Assembly: GCA_030272155.1 (NCBI GenBank)
Contig: CP126201.1
Span: forward strand, 248,001 to 312,000
DNA from: Tetradesmus obliquus
Lineage: Eukaryota; Chlorophyta; Chlorophyceae; Sphaeropleales; Scenedesmaceae
Direction of reading: 5' to 3'
DNA length: 64,000 nt
A program made the position numbers and the translations under genes. The notes below the pieces were generated by a model, which worked only from the letters and a program-made list of their open reading frames with translations, made no database searches and was not told the origin of the DNA. Shown one piece after another: positions 23,299 to 35,278 of this stretch; position 1 is the first letter of the stretch, and each line of letters begins with the position of its first letter.

Positions 23299-24901
23299 TT
23301 TGGCTGGTGACGGTGTGAAGCACGGAGAGTGGTGGTGTGTAGGATGTATGGAGTGCTCGCACTGCTTCAATGAGTAGACACTGCAACGCTTTGGTGCTGC
23401 TTGATGCCCGTTGGACCAATATGTGCCTGTGGGCGGTAGTAATATACCACGACCGCAGTTGAGGTTCTGTAGCCGGCTGGAAACTGGGCAGGAAACTGGC
23501 ATAATTTGCTAACAAATCAGCTGATAGGCACAGCTTCTTCTGAATGTTCTGATCGAAGGTTCTCTAGGCGGGTGAAGTGCTGCGGCAGCCAAGGAGGGAA
23601 AGCGAGTGTTCACAGCGCGGTCTCGCGCGCTGCCTGGAGCGGCTCGAGATTTGTTGTGAAATGTGTGGATGCTGTTGATTTGGCAAATGAGCATTGCAAA
23701 GGCAACTGTACCTGGCTGCACGGGGCTGGACCCTGCTCAGCAGCGCTGCTGAGCACTGCAGACCTGTGCACAATGGGTAGCCAGGGGGTGCTGACTCTGA
23801 TGACCCTGTGGCGTACAATCAATTCAAGAGGTCAAAATACAGCAGCTCTACGGTGTTGCATGCCTGAACAGCCTTTTCTACTGAGTATCAGCACCTCGTG
23901 TGAGGTCCTGTGTCTGAGCCACACTGCAAACAAGCATATCAGCACAGGGTGCTGCTAATTGTAGTTTTCATCATCGTCACAATGCCCATCAAGTGTAGTT
24001 CTCGTGGTGCAGCACAGCTGATGTTGCATGAAGCAAGCATCTTGCCACCCAGCAGTCCATTCTTGCAGTGATAAGAGCTTGCATGCATGCATCATATGAT
24101 GCATGCATGCATCATATGATGCATGCAGCACATGTAACCTGCATGATGGAGGTTGCAGCAGCAACAGTACCCAGCGTTTGGAAGTGCCCACATGAATATT
24201 AGCCCGTGTTATGTTGCTGTGCCTGCTGCAACGTACAGCAGGTGCGCAACACGGTTCTAGCTGCGGCAGCTGCCTGCACTGCAGGCGCAGTGACAGCACC
24301 AGCATGGTGGCTCCATCCCCGGCAGCTGATTCGCTCATTAGAACTGCAACAAGCACTAACGTTTGCCTCAATCGCAACCTGGAAGTGCCATGTACTGCGC
24401 TTCTCGGCCAGCTGCATGTTTGTGTCGGGCACTGGTGCTCTCAGTTGAATTGGCTGTAGCAAAACCCTAGCTGCGAATGTGGCTTGGACAGGGTAAGATG
24501 AAGTTTTCATCACTGGATAGCGTTCAATTTCACACATATTGAAAAAGCCAAACGAGCAGGACCGTCGCTCGCATGTCATGAGGTACCTGGCTAGACGAAG
24601 CAGTGCAATTCTACGCTTGGCTTGGCCACATACTGTTTTCGGCTGATGGCGACGCATTACAAAGTTTAATATCCTCTTGTAGAATAATGATGCACGCGCG
24701 CTTTGCATGAGAAGGTGGCTGTACTGCCACAGCAGGGTGTCACTGCAAGCTGCTGGGAGACGAACAACCTACACGTTATAGCAAAGAGCACCTTAATACG
24801 CCCAAGTATATTTCAGTTAGCTGCCGGCTAGCAGCCGGGTCGATTAGGCGGGACTGTTGCAGCAGAACAGCAGCGTCTTGAACGCTGCTGTGACCAGCAA
24901 G
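23299..24901. other. Intergenic region between divergent genes
   Basis: Lies between the starts of the small secreted protein gene (minus) and the 8-exon unknown gene (plus), so it should hold two promoters. The only structured element I see is the palindromic repeat at 24079-24126. No gene was supported. Confidence 0.4.
24079..24126. repeat. Nested palindromic repeat
   Basis: Two copies of a 20-base unit, plus a partial third, alternate the palindromes GCATGC and ATCATATGAT. The whole ~48 bases is nearly self-complementary and could extrude as a cruciform. CATGCATG cores resemble plant RY elements, but that function is only a guess. Confidence 0.85.
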
Positions 24902-27900
24902 ATGCCTGCAGATGCAGAGCATGCAGCTGCAGGAGCAGCTGCAGCAGGCATACATGCAGCTTTCAAGCAGGCTCACTTTGCAGATGAGGTTTCGGACTGG
25001 CTCAGACACAGGGCCACGCCAGCAGAAGCGCAGCGCTTTGACAGGTGAGCGAAGTCTGCTGGCAGTGACAGCACTACTGCACATCATGCCTTCTCATGCA
25101 CTCAAGCACCCCGCCAGCGGCTGTGAAGGCCTACAAGCATGAACGCCTTGCAGATGAGCTCCTTTCAGGAGGCTGCCCTGGTAGCGTAGCAATTGGGACT
25201 GCCCTTGTGTACTTGTGTTGTTGCTGACATCGCCCTGTTCCTGCAGGTACATGCAGTTCATCAAGCAGGCTGCAGGAATTCCTGCAAGCACAAACAGCCT
25301 GCCAGCATCACAGCTGCTGCAGCAGGAGTCCGCATCTGCAGCCCGGCAGAAGGTACACAGCAGCCTGGGCTTCACTCCTGCAGCAGCAAAGAAGCACGGA
25401 GCATCAGCAGGAGCAGCGGGAGCTAGCCGCCCTGCAACCGCCAGCCCAGTCGCCAACAACAGCAGCAGCAGCAACAGTGGTAACAGTGCAAGCTGGCAAT
25501 ATAGCAGCACTATGAGAGCAGCAGCAGCAGGCAAGGGCATCAGTGGCCAGGGCAGCGCTCTCGTGGGCCAGAGCTTGCGCCCCTTCTCTGCAGCGCCAGC
25601 ACTTCCCACAGCAACAGCAGCATCACCACAGACAGCAGCAGCAGCTGGTGCCAGCCAGTCAGCCAAGTGCAGCAGCACAAGCAGCAGCGGCAGCAGCGAG
25701 CCCAAGTGCTTGAATGTAACCACAGCTCAGGCCTTCCATGGTCTCAAGGAGCTCTACCCTGACCTGTGGGCAGCAACGGCACCCATCTGCAGGCCCGAGG
25801 CGGCACCCAACAAGAACTTTGTCAGCGAGGTGAGCGCTATAGCGCGCTGCACCGCAGCAACTTGCGCCATGGGTATGCACTATGCATTGCGTGTGACCAT
25901 GGTTAGAGCTAGGCTGGAAGCAGCAGAGCAAGATAACCAGCCGCACCAGCCAGCAGCAGCTCTGACTCAGAGGGAATGGTGCTTGCAGGAAAGACTCCCG
26001 TGCGCCATTGGCATGACATTGATTTACTGCTGATGGACTGTCAGCCCTTCCATGTTTTGATGCTCTGACCCTACAGTACGGGTTACCCCTGTTGCCAGGG
26101 ACGTTGCTGCATGTTAACTGATGCCTACCAACTTCTCCCCCTCATCCTGCTGCTGCTGCTGCTGCTGTGCCATGTGCGTGCAGTGGGGTGAGTCGCTGCG
26201 CCAGGGTGCTGACGAGGCGTGGGCGCCCTACCTGGCCAGCAGCTACCAGCTGGCCAACCTGCAGGTGGCCAAGCCGGTGCGTGTCTGGGGTGTACAGCGG
26301 CCCGGGCGAGTTTGCGCGCAGATGCACCGGGGACACAGCGCAGCGCTGCAGTTGCCAGCAGCTTTTGAATGCGTTCACATGACTCCTTGCTGCTCAAACT
26401 CCATATTGACGCCATGAAGCCGATGCAGCATGGCTCACCGCGGCTGCCACTCCTGCCCATTCCATCTTGCCTGCAGACGGACGAGTTTGCGGTGCGCGCG
26501 GACGACGCGCTCATCGGCTGGGCAGCCAAGCAGCGGCTGTACTTTGGCGACCTGCTGTCACCCCAGGCAGCGGCAGCAGTGGCGGCACTGCTGGAGGGCA
26601 AGCAGCCTGCAGCAGCAGCAGCAGGCGCAGCAGCAGGTGCTGGCGGTGCTGCTGGGGCTGGTGGTGGTGTGCTGCCGCTGGCTGAGCGCAAGGGCCTGGT
26701 GGAGATGCTGCGGCAGCTGAGCTCCGTGGTGCAGCCAGACAGGTGCGTTTCACGCGTGCAAGCTGTGTGTGGCAAGCAGGGGAGCAGCAGCAAAGCCAAG
26801 CAAGATGATGAGGCATGTGTCGTGGTCTTATGCTGAACTTGCAGCTGGGCTGGTATACCCTGGTGCATGTCAATGCTAGCACCCTGCCTGGCACTTTCAA
26901 CTTGGAGCGCTGCCACACTCATTAACTGCATGCACTGCCACATGGGCTGCGTGTGTTTCGCCTGCAGCGCCCAGTCGCTGTCGCACACCAGCCACAAGCC
27001 GCAGTATAGCTTGGAGCAGCCGGAGACGACAGCCCTGATGAAGGAGCAGACGCGCATCCGCACCATGGGCTTCCCGCGCAGGGTGGAGGTCAAGGGCTTT
27101 GCACACACAACCACCAAAGCCGCTGCCGCTGCAGCCGCAGCATCTGCCAGCGCAGCTGTTTCTGCAGAGCAACCGGCAGCCAGCAGCATCAGTGGCAGCA
27201 GCAAGAAGGCTGGCAAGCCTGCTGTGAAGGCATCAGACATGATTGACACGCTGAGCAGCAAGGTGCCGCTCAAGTGGGCGGCGAGCTCAGTGGTGGTGCC
27301 GGGCAGCAGCTACACAGCCGCCTATGGGTCTAACCCTGGCAGGTCACCGCAGGTGGGTGTTCCTGCAAGTATCTTGCAAGTGCCTTGCAAGTGCCTTGCA
27401 GAATAATGAAATGTTGCCTTCAGTTGGTGCTGGTTGTGTGTAGTTTTTCCGTGGCGGCGAGCTCTGTGGTGGTGCCGGGCAGCAGCTCCACGGGCTGCCT
27501 GCGTAGTCAATCCTGGCAGGTCGCCGCAGGTGGGTGTTCCTGCAAGGATGCTGCAAGGCAATGCCTGTGCACTGGCTGTGCTGCACAATACCCAGGCGCC
27601 TCCAGCTCAACAAGTTCCACTGGCTTGTGCCTTACCCCTTGCTGTGGCTGCCCCTGCAGATGTTGAAGACCGTCTTCAAGGAGGTCAACGTGGGCTTTGG
27701 CAGCGTTGACCAGCTGCAGTACCCCACCAGCAGCGCGCTGTACCCTGTGGAGCAGCTGTACCTGCAGCCCTCGCCAGTGCCGGGGCGAGTGACACACGAT
27801 GCGGACCTGAAGACCACCAACCGCATGTCGTACAAGCCCAGGTGAGTGTGCAGGGGCACAAAAGTTGTTACTCTATGATGCAAGTCTGCGCGTATGTCTC

Positions 27901-28329
27901 ACGAGGCAAGCTGTACGATGTCCTGCTATCCTCCTCGCAGCTGGCACAAGGCTGTGTGTTCGTCAAGTGCCAGGCTGCAGATGAGGCACGTGCTGCAGCA
28001 CCTCCCACCTCGTGCTGCTGCCTCTGCTGCTGCTGCTGGCCGCAGGGACCCTGAGAGTGTAGCTCGCAGCGTTGCTGCGGCGCGCGAGCAGATTGAGGCG
28101 AGCCAGGCGGTGCGCAACAAGAGCTTCATCCCGCTCAGCAAGGCGGGCATCCAGCTGGGCAGCAGCGCACAGGTGCGGGGCCTGTAGCAATGCTGCGCGG
28201 TGTGCACGTCACTGTGCGTATGCTTTTTGATTTGCAGCCTGTCGCCGTGTATGGTGCTGCATTGGTCAACAGTTGCAGCAGGTGACCTGCAACACTGCAA
28301 AGACCAACAAACACTTATCAAGCAACACT

Positions 28330-28363
<34 letters not shown>

Positions 28364-28638
28364 TGCAGTGGTGCTCCTCATATGGCGCGGACTTTGTGCC
28401 CAGCAAGGCTGACCTGTCTGCCAACAAGGCCATGGCAGCAGCCGTCAGCAACATGTTCAACGGCCCCACCATAGCATGGGGCAAGATCGCAGGCATCCGT
28501 GCTGGGGATGCTGCTGGCATTGCCAAGTGGAAGGCGCAGCAGGAGGCTGCTGCTGCTGCCAAGGCGGAGGCAGAAGCTGCGCTAGACAGGCGGGCAGCTG
28601 CAGGCGCTGCTGCAGGGGCTGCCGTTGCTGGGCATTGA
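24902..28638 (+). CDS. Conserved-looking 8-exon protein of unknown function
   Basis: Exons: 24902-25044, 25247-25829, 26184-26276, 26477-26742, 26968-27352, 27660-27841, 28046-28172, 28369-28638. All phases agree and give 682 residues. I do not recognise the family. It opens with an acidic/helical segment (ADEVSDWLRHRATPAEAQRF reads across the first junction), then a Ser/Ala-rich linker, then ordered stretches: FHGLKELYPDLWAATAPIC, WAPYLASSYQLANLQVAKP and RRVEVKGFAHTTTK. The C-terminal part has repeated Tyr/Ser/Lys-rich turns (TSHKPQYSLEQP, TTNRMSYKPRDPE, SSYGADFVPSK). Such short aromatic/Lys repeats occur in axonemal microtubule inner proteins, so a ciliary role is possible, but this is a weak inference. 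The intron after exon 5 contains an echo of that exon's end. The start is the first in-frame ATG of a frame closed upstream. Confidence 0.7.
27440..27545 (+). repeat. Echo of the 3' end and donor of exon 5 of the unknown gene
   Basis: Repeats the codons for Ala-Ala-Ser-Ser-Val-Val-Val-Pro-Gly-Ser-Ser, and the sequence after the donor (GTGGGTGTTCCTGCAAG), 177 bases downstream of the real junction at 27352. The copy has lost frame in its second half. Confidence 0.9.
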
Positions 28639-29398
28639 TGCACTTTGACAGCAAGTGCCGCTGCAGAATGATACTGATGCAGTGTTCTTCGAGTTTGTCC
28701 ATACGTAACTAGTTGCCTGGACTGTGGCGGTTGAAGCAGTGCGCCGCATTCCTGTGAGCAGTGCCAGCGTACTCAAGTCGATGCGATTTTGTTGTGCAGA
28801 CACAGCATTTGGTGCCTCTACGCAACTTTACTTGTACCTTTTGCAAAATCACAACTGCATCTGTGTCCTGCTGTCGGACTTGGAACTGCGAGTGCTGCTT
28901 TTGCCTTGGCTGCAGTGAACTTAACTTAATATTAGAAATACACCAGAATATGAACAAAATCAGCCCTTGATAATCAAGCAGGTGATGCTTTGCTGGAGAA
29001 CAGAGCCCTTGTAAGGCAGTGAGCAGGAAGGAAGAAGTATGAACAAGGTTAGCGGACGGCCTTCGCAGCGTGAAATTCACACAAGGTATTGCCGGCCGGT
29101 GTGGCTCAATGACTTGATCTCTTAACATCCTTTGTATAGTAGGTTTTTGTTTGAGTTTTTTGCTCTTTATATCAGAGCAAACAGTGTCATGCATCCGTGC
29201 CAGATGCGCACCTTCGGCATCAACGTCTGCATGACTGAATAGGATCTACGCATGTACCGATACCTGACCCAGTCCAATAAGTTCATGATTGCCATCACAG
29301 GTGATAAAGCAAAGACTAAGCACTGCGATCCCTCGTCTTATGACGTGATTGGGACTGCCGCAGCAGTCTACTTCAGCAGCTGCTGTACCACTGTAACA
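28639..29398. other. Intergenic region before the phosphodiesterase gene
   Basis: Holds the 3' flank of the 8-exon gene and the promoter/5' UTR of the phosphodiesterase gene. It is more AT-rich than its surroundings around 28920-29170. No gene was seen. Confidence 0.4.
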
Positions 29399-32029
29399 AT
29401 GCCCGCAGCAAAGGCACCCTTGGTGGCTGTGATCTTAGCTACGTGCCTTGTAGCTCAGATCGCAGCTCAGAGGCCATTTGTTGTAGGCCACCGTGGGTCA
29501 TCAGGAAAGCTGCCTGAGCACACCAAGGAGGCGTACCTGCTTGCAATCCAGGAGGGTGCGGACTTCATTGAGTGCGACGTTGTGGTGACAAAAGATCTGC
29601 AGCTGATCTGTCGCCACGAGCCTCTGCTGGACGAAACAACGGATGCTGCCGACAAGTTTAAGTGAGTTCACACTAGTATGAAGGAGCAGTACTGCTCCCC
29701 ACCCACCACCCCGAATAGGGCTCAAGGCGCACCTTCAAGCCCCTATATGGTTTTCAGCCATGTTTGAAAGGTCTATCAAGCACTTTCAATACGTTCGTCA
29801 TGCTGTTAACACGAGTTCCTCCGGCGTTCCATCAATCGACCCGTAACATGACATTCGCAAAACAGCAACGATCAAATATGCATATGCACTAGAAATGAGA
29901 AATTTCTAGATCTTTGCGTTTTTTGGTTCCGCGTGACGGTCACAGCAGCACATAGCTGCTAATGCGCGGTGCCGCACTGCAGCGCTGCCGCAGCGCTGGT
30001 GACCAGCTGGTGTAGCAGCAGTAGCAGCAGCACCTTCACCTGTGCATCACCAGCAGAGGCATGTCATCAACACAGCGTGATGTAAAAATTGAAAATTTGT
30101 TGGTTATCAAGTCATGGCCCTTCTTCTGCCACCCCCAGGCACAGTGCTGCCTTTGCTGCAATGCGGCAGCAACTGCCAGCTTTAACACAACCAATGCACT
30201 GCTGCATGCTGTTCCGCTGCAGGGACCGCTCCACCACGTATGAAATTGACGGGTACAACATGACAGGTGTCTTTGCTTCAGACCTCACGCTTGCTGAGGT
30301 GGGCGTTGCCTCTACGCATTGCTGCGCATGACTGCAGCCGACTAGTGCAGATTGACGTGGTTTGCGTGATTGCTCGTGTTAGCACTGCTCATGCAGCACT
30401 GAGTGTACTCTGCACCAAGATGCATTTGCAGTGCCCAGCCTTGTTCCTGCTTTCCCAGCATTTCCTGGCAGCCAGTGTCATGCCCTGGTCAGCTTATTCT
30501 CTGCACAAGCCAGTGCCTTGACCGACACAGCAACTGTCAGCAGTTCTAAGTGACAACAAATGCGAAGAATGTTCCCGAAGTTTGGCGGCAAAGCAGATAC
30601 AACATAGCATGTGTTATCATGCGGCCGTCCACTTTCAAATCCTGCAAGCCTTGCTGCTCAATTGATTTTCTGGCAATTAGCTTCCAAGTGCTTGTTGTGA
30701 CGGCCCTTCAGCCCACCTCATGCATAACAAACGTGTGTCGTGCTGTCATCACAGGTACGGACCCTCCGCGCCACTCAGCGCGTGTCATTCCGCAACCAGT
30801 CCTACAACAGCAAGTTCAACATCCCCACCTTCGCAGAGTACCTAGACATTGCACTGCAGGCCAACCGGCCTGTGGGAGTGTACCCAGGTCAGTCTTCGGC
30901 TGGCCGTTCTTGTTGAGTGCTAGTTACGTTGGAGTTTGGTTTACTGTTGTGCTCACTGCTCACATGTGATGGCTCACAAGACATGCCGCTGGCGCCAGCT
31001 TTTGCAGCCTTGAAAACTGTGTTTTACTTTACACAATGCGCGCACGGCCAACCAGCTCGTATGCTGCTGCTCCAGCAGCAGTGGGGGCCTCTGATGTAAG
31101 CCTTGGGCTGCCTTGATAGAACCCCTGCACAAGGATACATATTTACCATGTACACGTTTCGTCGTACTGCTGGCTTCATGTTGTGCATTGTGTGCATGGC
31201 TGCTGGCGTGCACTGCAAGTATTGCTTTGTTGCGCAGAGCACATCAGCTTAGGTGCGGCTTAGTGCAAGGTGCAGCATGCATGTGTCTGCATAACTCCAT
31301 CATCACACTGTGGGCAGTCGCTCATTTGGAGAATGTGCCGTGTGCTTTGATGGTTGACAAATCTCATTCGTCACACCAAGCCACGACATACGGCTAAAGT
31401 CAGCGATTGCCCCTTTCCGCTTCACTGCTGCCACTGCAGAGACCAAGCATCCCACCTGGCACAACTCTCTCCCTGCGCTGAAGGCAGCCGGCACAACCTT
31501 TGAAAAGCTGGTTGTGGAGGTGCTGAAGGCTAAAGGCTACACCGCATCAGCGCCCTTCAACAGCACGGCCTGGCGCGCTCGCCCTATCTTCCTGCAGAGC
31601 TTTGAGGTCAACAGCCTGCGGCGCCTGTCTGAGCTGACACCTGTGCCCACTGTGTACTTGTTGGATGACGCGCCCGATCCAGAAACCCACCAGCCTCTGT
31701 TTGAAATCGTGTCTGACAGCAACCTTGCAAGCATCAAGAGCTTCGTCTCAACTGTGGCCCCTTGGAAGAGCTTGCTGTATAGAGTGCCTGTTGGCGGCAA
31801 GAAGCTGGTGTCTACTGGCCTGACTGCACATTTGAAGCGCAAAGGGTTCATGGTGCACACTTACACCATCAGGAATGAGGTGCAGTATGTGCTGCCCACG
31901 TGCGGAGGTGTCATTGCCTGTGAGTTCAGGTTCTTGTTCAAGTCGGAGGGCATTGATGGGGCCTTTGCTGACTACCCTGGCACACTGATGCAGTGGGTGA
32001 AGAAGAACTACAAGTATACACCTATCTAG
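29399..32029 (+). CDS. Secreted glycerophosphodiester phosphodiesterase (GDPD family)
   Basis: Hydrolyses glycerophosphodiesters (deacylated phospholipids) to glycerol-3-phosphate and an alcohol, typically for phosphate recovery. Exons 29399-29661, 30223-30298, 30755-30887 and 31440-32029 join in phase to 353 residues. The signal peptide is [17 protein letters not shown]. The catalytic core follows: [16 protein letters not shown], with the HR and the Glu typical of the metal/phosphate site, then [20 protein letters not shown], with Glu and Asp ligands and the second catalytic His. Later TIM-barrel motifs are [51 protein letters not shown], and a final [12 protein letters not shown] with the usual Asp-Phe/Tyr-Pro end. 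Exon 3 begins with a GTACGG that reads as codons (VRTL) and matches the family. Its introns are free of junction echoes. Extracellular or vacuolar location is inferred. Confidence 0.95.
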
Positions 32030-35000
32030 AGTGTTGACAAGACCAATTCAACTAAAAACAGGTATGTTTCCCTGCCTGCATGCAATCAGGACTGGGCTTC
32101 GATTGGCCATCCTTGTATTGTCATGTTACAATCAAGTGTTACTGTGACTAATTGAACACTTTGCCACAGCCATTGAGCTGTTGATATGGGTGCAGTACTT
32201 CTGCTGCAGTTGAGAACTGCAACCTTGAATAGCAAACACTGTTTCACAGCCGCTGAGCTGTTGATCCGAGTGTGGCGCGTGTGCTGCACAGGTATATCTA
32301 TGCACCATGGTTGATGTTTTGGTTTGGTCGATCAGCATTGGTGAGATGTTGTTGTTGTTCAGGCAATGCCGGGAGCCCTGGTGGTCGTAGCATGGCTGAC
32401 TATATGCAGCAGAGACAGAGCAGGGTTGCTGCCTTCATACATCACTGCTTTCTGGTTCGGGATAATCTTGAGACGATTGCTTTGCTGCCTGGTGAATCTA
32501 ATGCCTCAGAGACTGAGTACTCTGAGCTTGTTGAGGTCTCCAACGCTTGATATCTGTCACCCCCTTTTTGCAACTCTATTTGGATCCTTGCTGGACCCCA
32601 TGAGCCTTGTCTGGCTCCTTTGTGGGTGGGCCTGTGGCCAAGCCTTGGTCACTGAGTGACTACTCTGGTAACTGGTAACTGGGTTGTGATTGTACCTTTT
32701 TTGCTGCCACAGTTGTTGTCACACTACACAGCCGATGTACGAGTGCTGTACTGGTATGGCTGGTGTGGTTTGGTTCAACCAAGTTGCTTCTTCTCTGCCC
32801 AATGAGCCTGTCATTGGCTTCTCCAAGGGCGAGGTTACTTGTGTTCTTTCTTCAAAATAACAGCCTTTCAGGACCACTGTTTTTTTTTGCAACATTGTAC
32901 CGTTACCCTGCAGTGCACCACCCTAGGTCGCACGCCTAGGCCACACATCTACTCAAGCACACAACAGACTGAGCAGCCAGCCTAAGCTTGCAATGCGCAC
33001 AATGCCTTTGTGCACTTGAAGTGCAGCCCACTGCCCTTAGGTGACATAGCTGTTCGACACAGCCCCAAGAGGACAGGGCCACCATCACAATTTGGATGTT
33101 ACACATGCAAGTAACCTCGCCCGCAGGCTGCACTGACAGAGAAGTGAAGCTAAACATTTATCGCGTCAACTGGCCTGCCCTGACAGTCATGCTACCTAAT
33201 GCACCCTCATCCGCCATCAGCCTACCTAACTCACACAGCATATGAACGCCGATCTACACAATGCAGCCACACGCCCATGATTGCCTACTAGGCGAGTCGC
33301 CCTGCTGTGGCCCAGCGTTATGAACAGTGCTGCAGCTGGCTGCAGCCGTCAAATGGATGGTCACACATGCAGCACTGCTGCTGCCCAGCCTAGGTCTCCG
33401 CGGCATGCCAGTAACAGCCGCTGTGCTTGACAGCTATCGCGAGAGTGAGAGGGCCGCAAACAATATAAGTGCAGGCTCCACAGCAGCAACCGAGTACATA
33501 TCACAGCACATGATGATGTTGATCGCGTGAAGCACGTAAAGTAAAGTAACAGGCTACAGTAAGGCCAGCTCCAGAGCCAATCACGTCCAAACGATGAATT
33601 AGCCTGTTGTACAGCTAGCAAAATGCAAAGTTTGACAGCCAAAAGGCACACAGTGGTTGTCTGCATGCCTGCGCTCTTCTAGCAGTCGCCGGCTGTGCTG
33701 CAGCAGCACCAACTGCACATAAACTGATCACACGTCGACGCATTGCAGCCCGTCCCCTCTCACCCGCGTCTCCAAACCCAGCAAGATAGCTGCTGCTGCA
33801 GCAGCTCGATCAACCGCTCCCTGCCTACCAGTGCCCTAACCAAAGCCCTGTCGATTGGCTTGACCAATCAAACAATGAAACAAGAACAAGAGAGCCCCCC
33901 ATGCACTGGGTGGCCAAAATGATACACTGGCACGCCTTACGCTGCTGTAGTGCGGCGCAAGGCAGTCGCTTTACTTCCACCACATGTATGCTGCTGCATG
34001 CTGTGCCTGCCTCCTCAATTGCTGAACAGCCTCGACAACACAACACTGTGCAGTGCAAGACTACAGGACAACCGTACGTATGAACACTGCAGCCACATCT
34101 ATGTCCAGCCATCCACAACGCACGCACCGCCATCAAGCCGCAACACAGCAGTCAGCTGCAGACGTGCTCTGTCGCATCTGTGCTGCTGCCTATGTGCATG
34201 CTGCAACACGCCAGGCCCGCAACAGGGGCCAGCAAGCACACGTCTGTGTTCCACCACCTTATCTGGTCAAAGCACACAGCGCGGGCTCTGACAGAGCGCC
34301 ATTAAACGCGCATGACTAAACACCGACAGCATACATATCCTTACCCAGCTGCAGTTCCCCTCCCAAGGAGCAGCAGCAAGCAAGCAGGCAGTGCAAACAA
34401 CACCAGTACATGACACACGCTGCAGATGACACACTCTGCCCTGCTGCTTCCAATGAAGGACTGTCAGCACATGTCGCCTGCGCCACGTGTAACATTCTGC
34501 ACACCAACCATTTGTGTGTGCATGTAGCGCTGCCATGCTGCTGCGCAGTGTGCTTGCGTGCCTGCTGTATGTTGCTTGCTTGCTGGTAACCATGTACAGC
34601 TCATGGCGTGTTTCAGCCAGCGGGTGTGAAAGCTGTATGTACAGGCCGTAGGCAGCCGCATATCTCAAGCCGGCACGCCTGCCTCAACAGCGCAAGCCAG
34701 CAACGCAACACACTGCGCCTATGTACTGCCGGACTCACGCCCGGCTGGCACAGAAACAAAATGCGTCTGCACCCAGCGCTGCAAAAACTTGTACATACAC
34801 GGGGACGTGCCGCCACAGGATAACTAGCTGGCAGGCTTGCCCAGTGCGGGTGATGCAGCTGGGAGGAAACAGGCAAGGCACCGCCTCACCTGTTTGGCAG
34901 CTGGAATGCATGCATCGTCGCCTGGCACAAGCACACACAGAAGCAGCGGGAGGAGGTGACAGCTAAGCAGCAGCTTGCGGCACCAGTTGCAGAATGCACA

Positions 35001-35278
35001 CTGCAACCAGGCCAGCTGCTGCGTGCCGGTGACTCCTCAACCACTTTGCCATGCATCAGCAGTGCCCAAATTGCACTTGTGCGCTGGCCCAAAACATGCA
35101 AAGTATGCCTTGTCAGACACCATCGACACGATCTCAAAACTCAAGACTGCCTACAGCATCATAAACACACGGCACCCACTGCAGCCTACCCTGCCTGCAC
35201 CCCTCCTGTCCTACCCTGCTGCACTTGGCAGCCCTGCCCCCGCTGCAGAAACCATGGCTAGCCAATACCAGGCAGCTG
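32030..35278. other. Intergenic region between convergent genes
   Basis: Three kilobases between the phosphodiesterase stop and the Pumilio stop. Reading frames are short and unconvincing, and there is no visible tandem or terminal repeat. The right part is probably Pumilio 3' UTR; a Pumilio-type site lies at 34636-34643 on the minus strand. Confidence 0.4.
34636..34643 (-). promoter_or_regulatory. Candidate Pumilio recognition element downstream of the Pumilio gene
   Basis: On the minus strand this octamer reads TGTACATA, which fits the UGUANAUA site predicted for the Pumilio protein encoded next to it. It lies about 640 bases past that gene's stop. Whether the 3' UTR reaches this far is unknown, and an octamer with one free base occurs by chance about once per 16 kb per strand. 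Confidence 0.3.

Noticed and set aside
26125-27273. Minus-strand 382-codon frame
   Set aside because: Antisense of exons 3-5 of the 8-exon gene; it crosses its introns and shows only repeat-derived composition.
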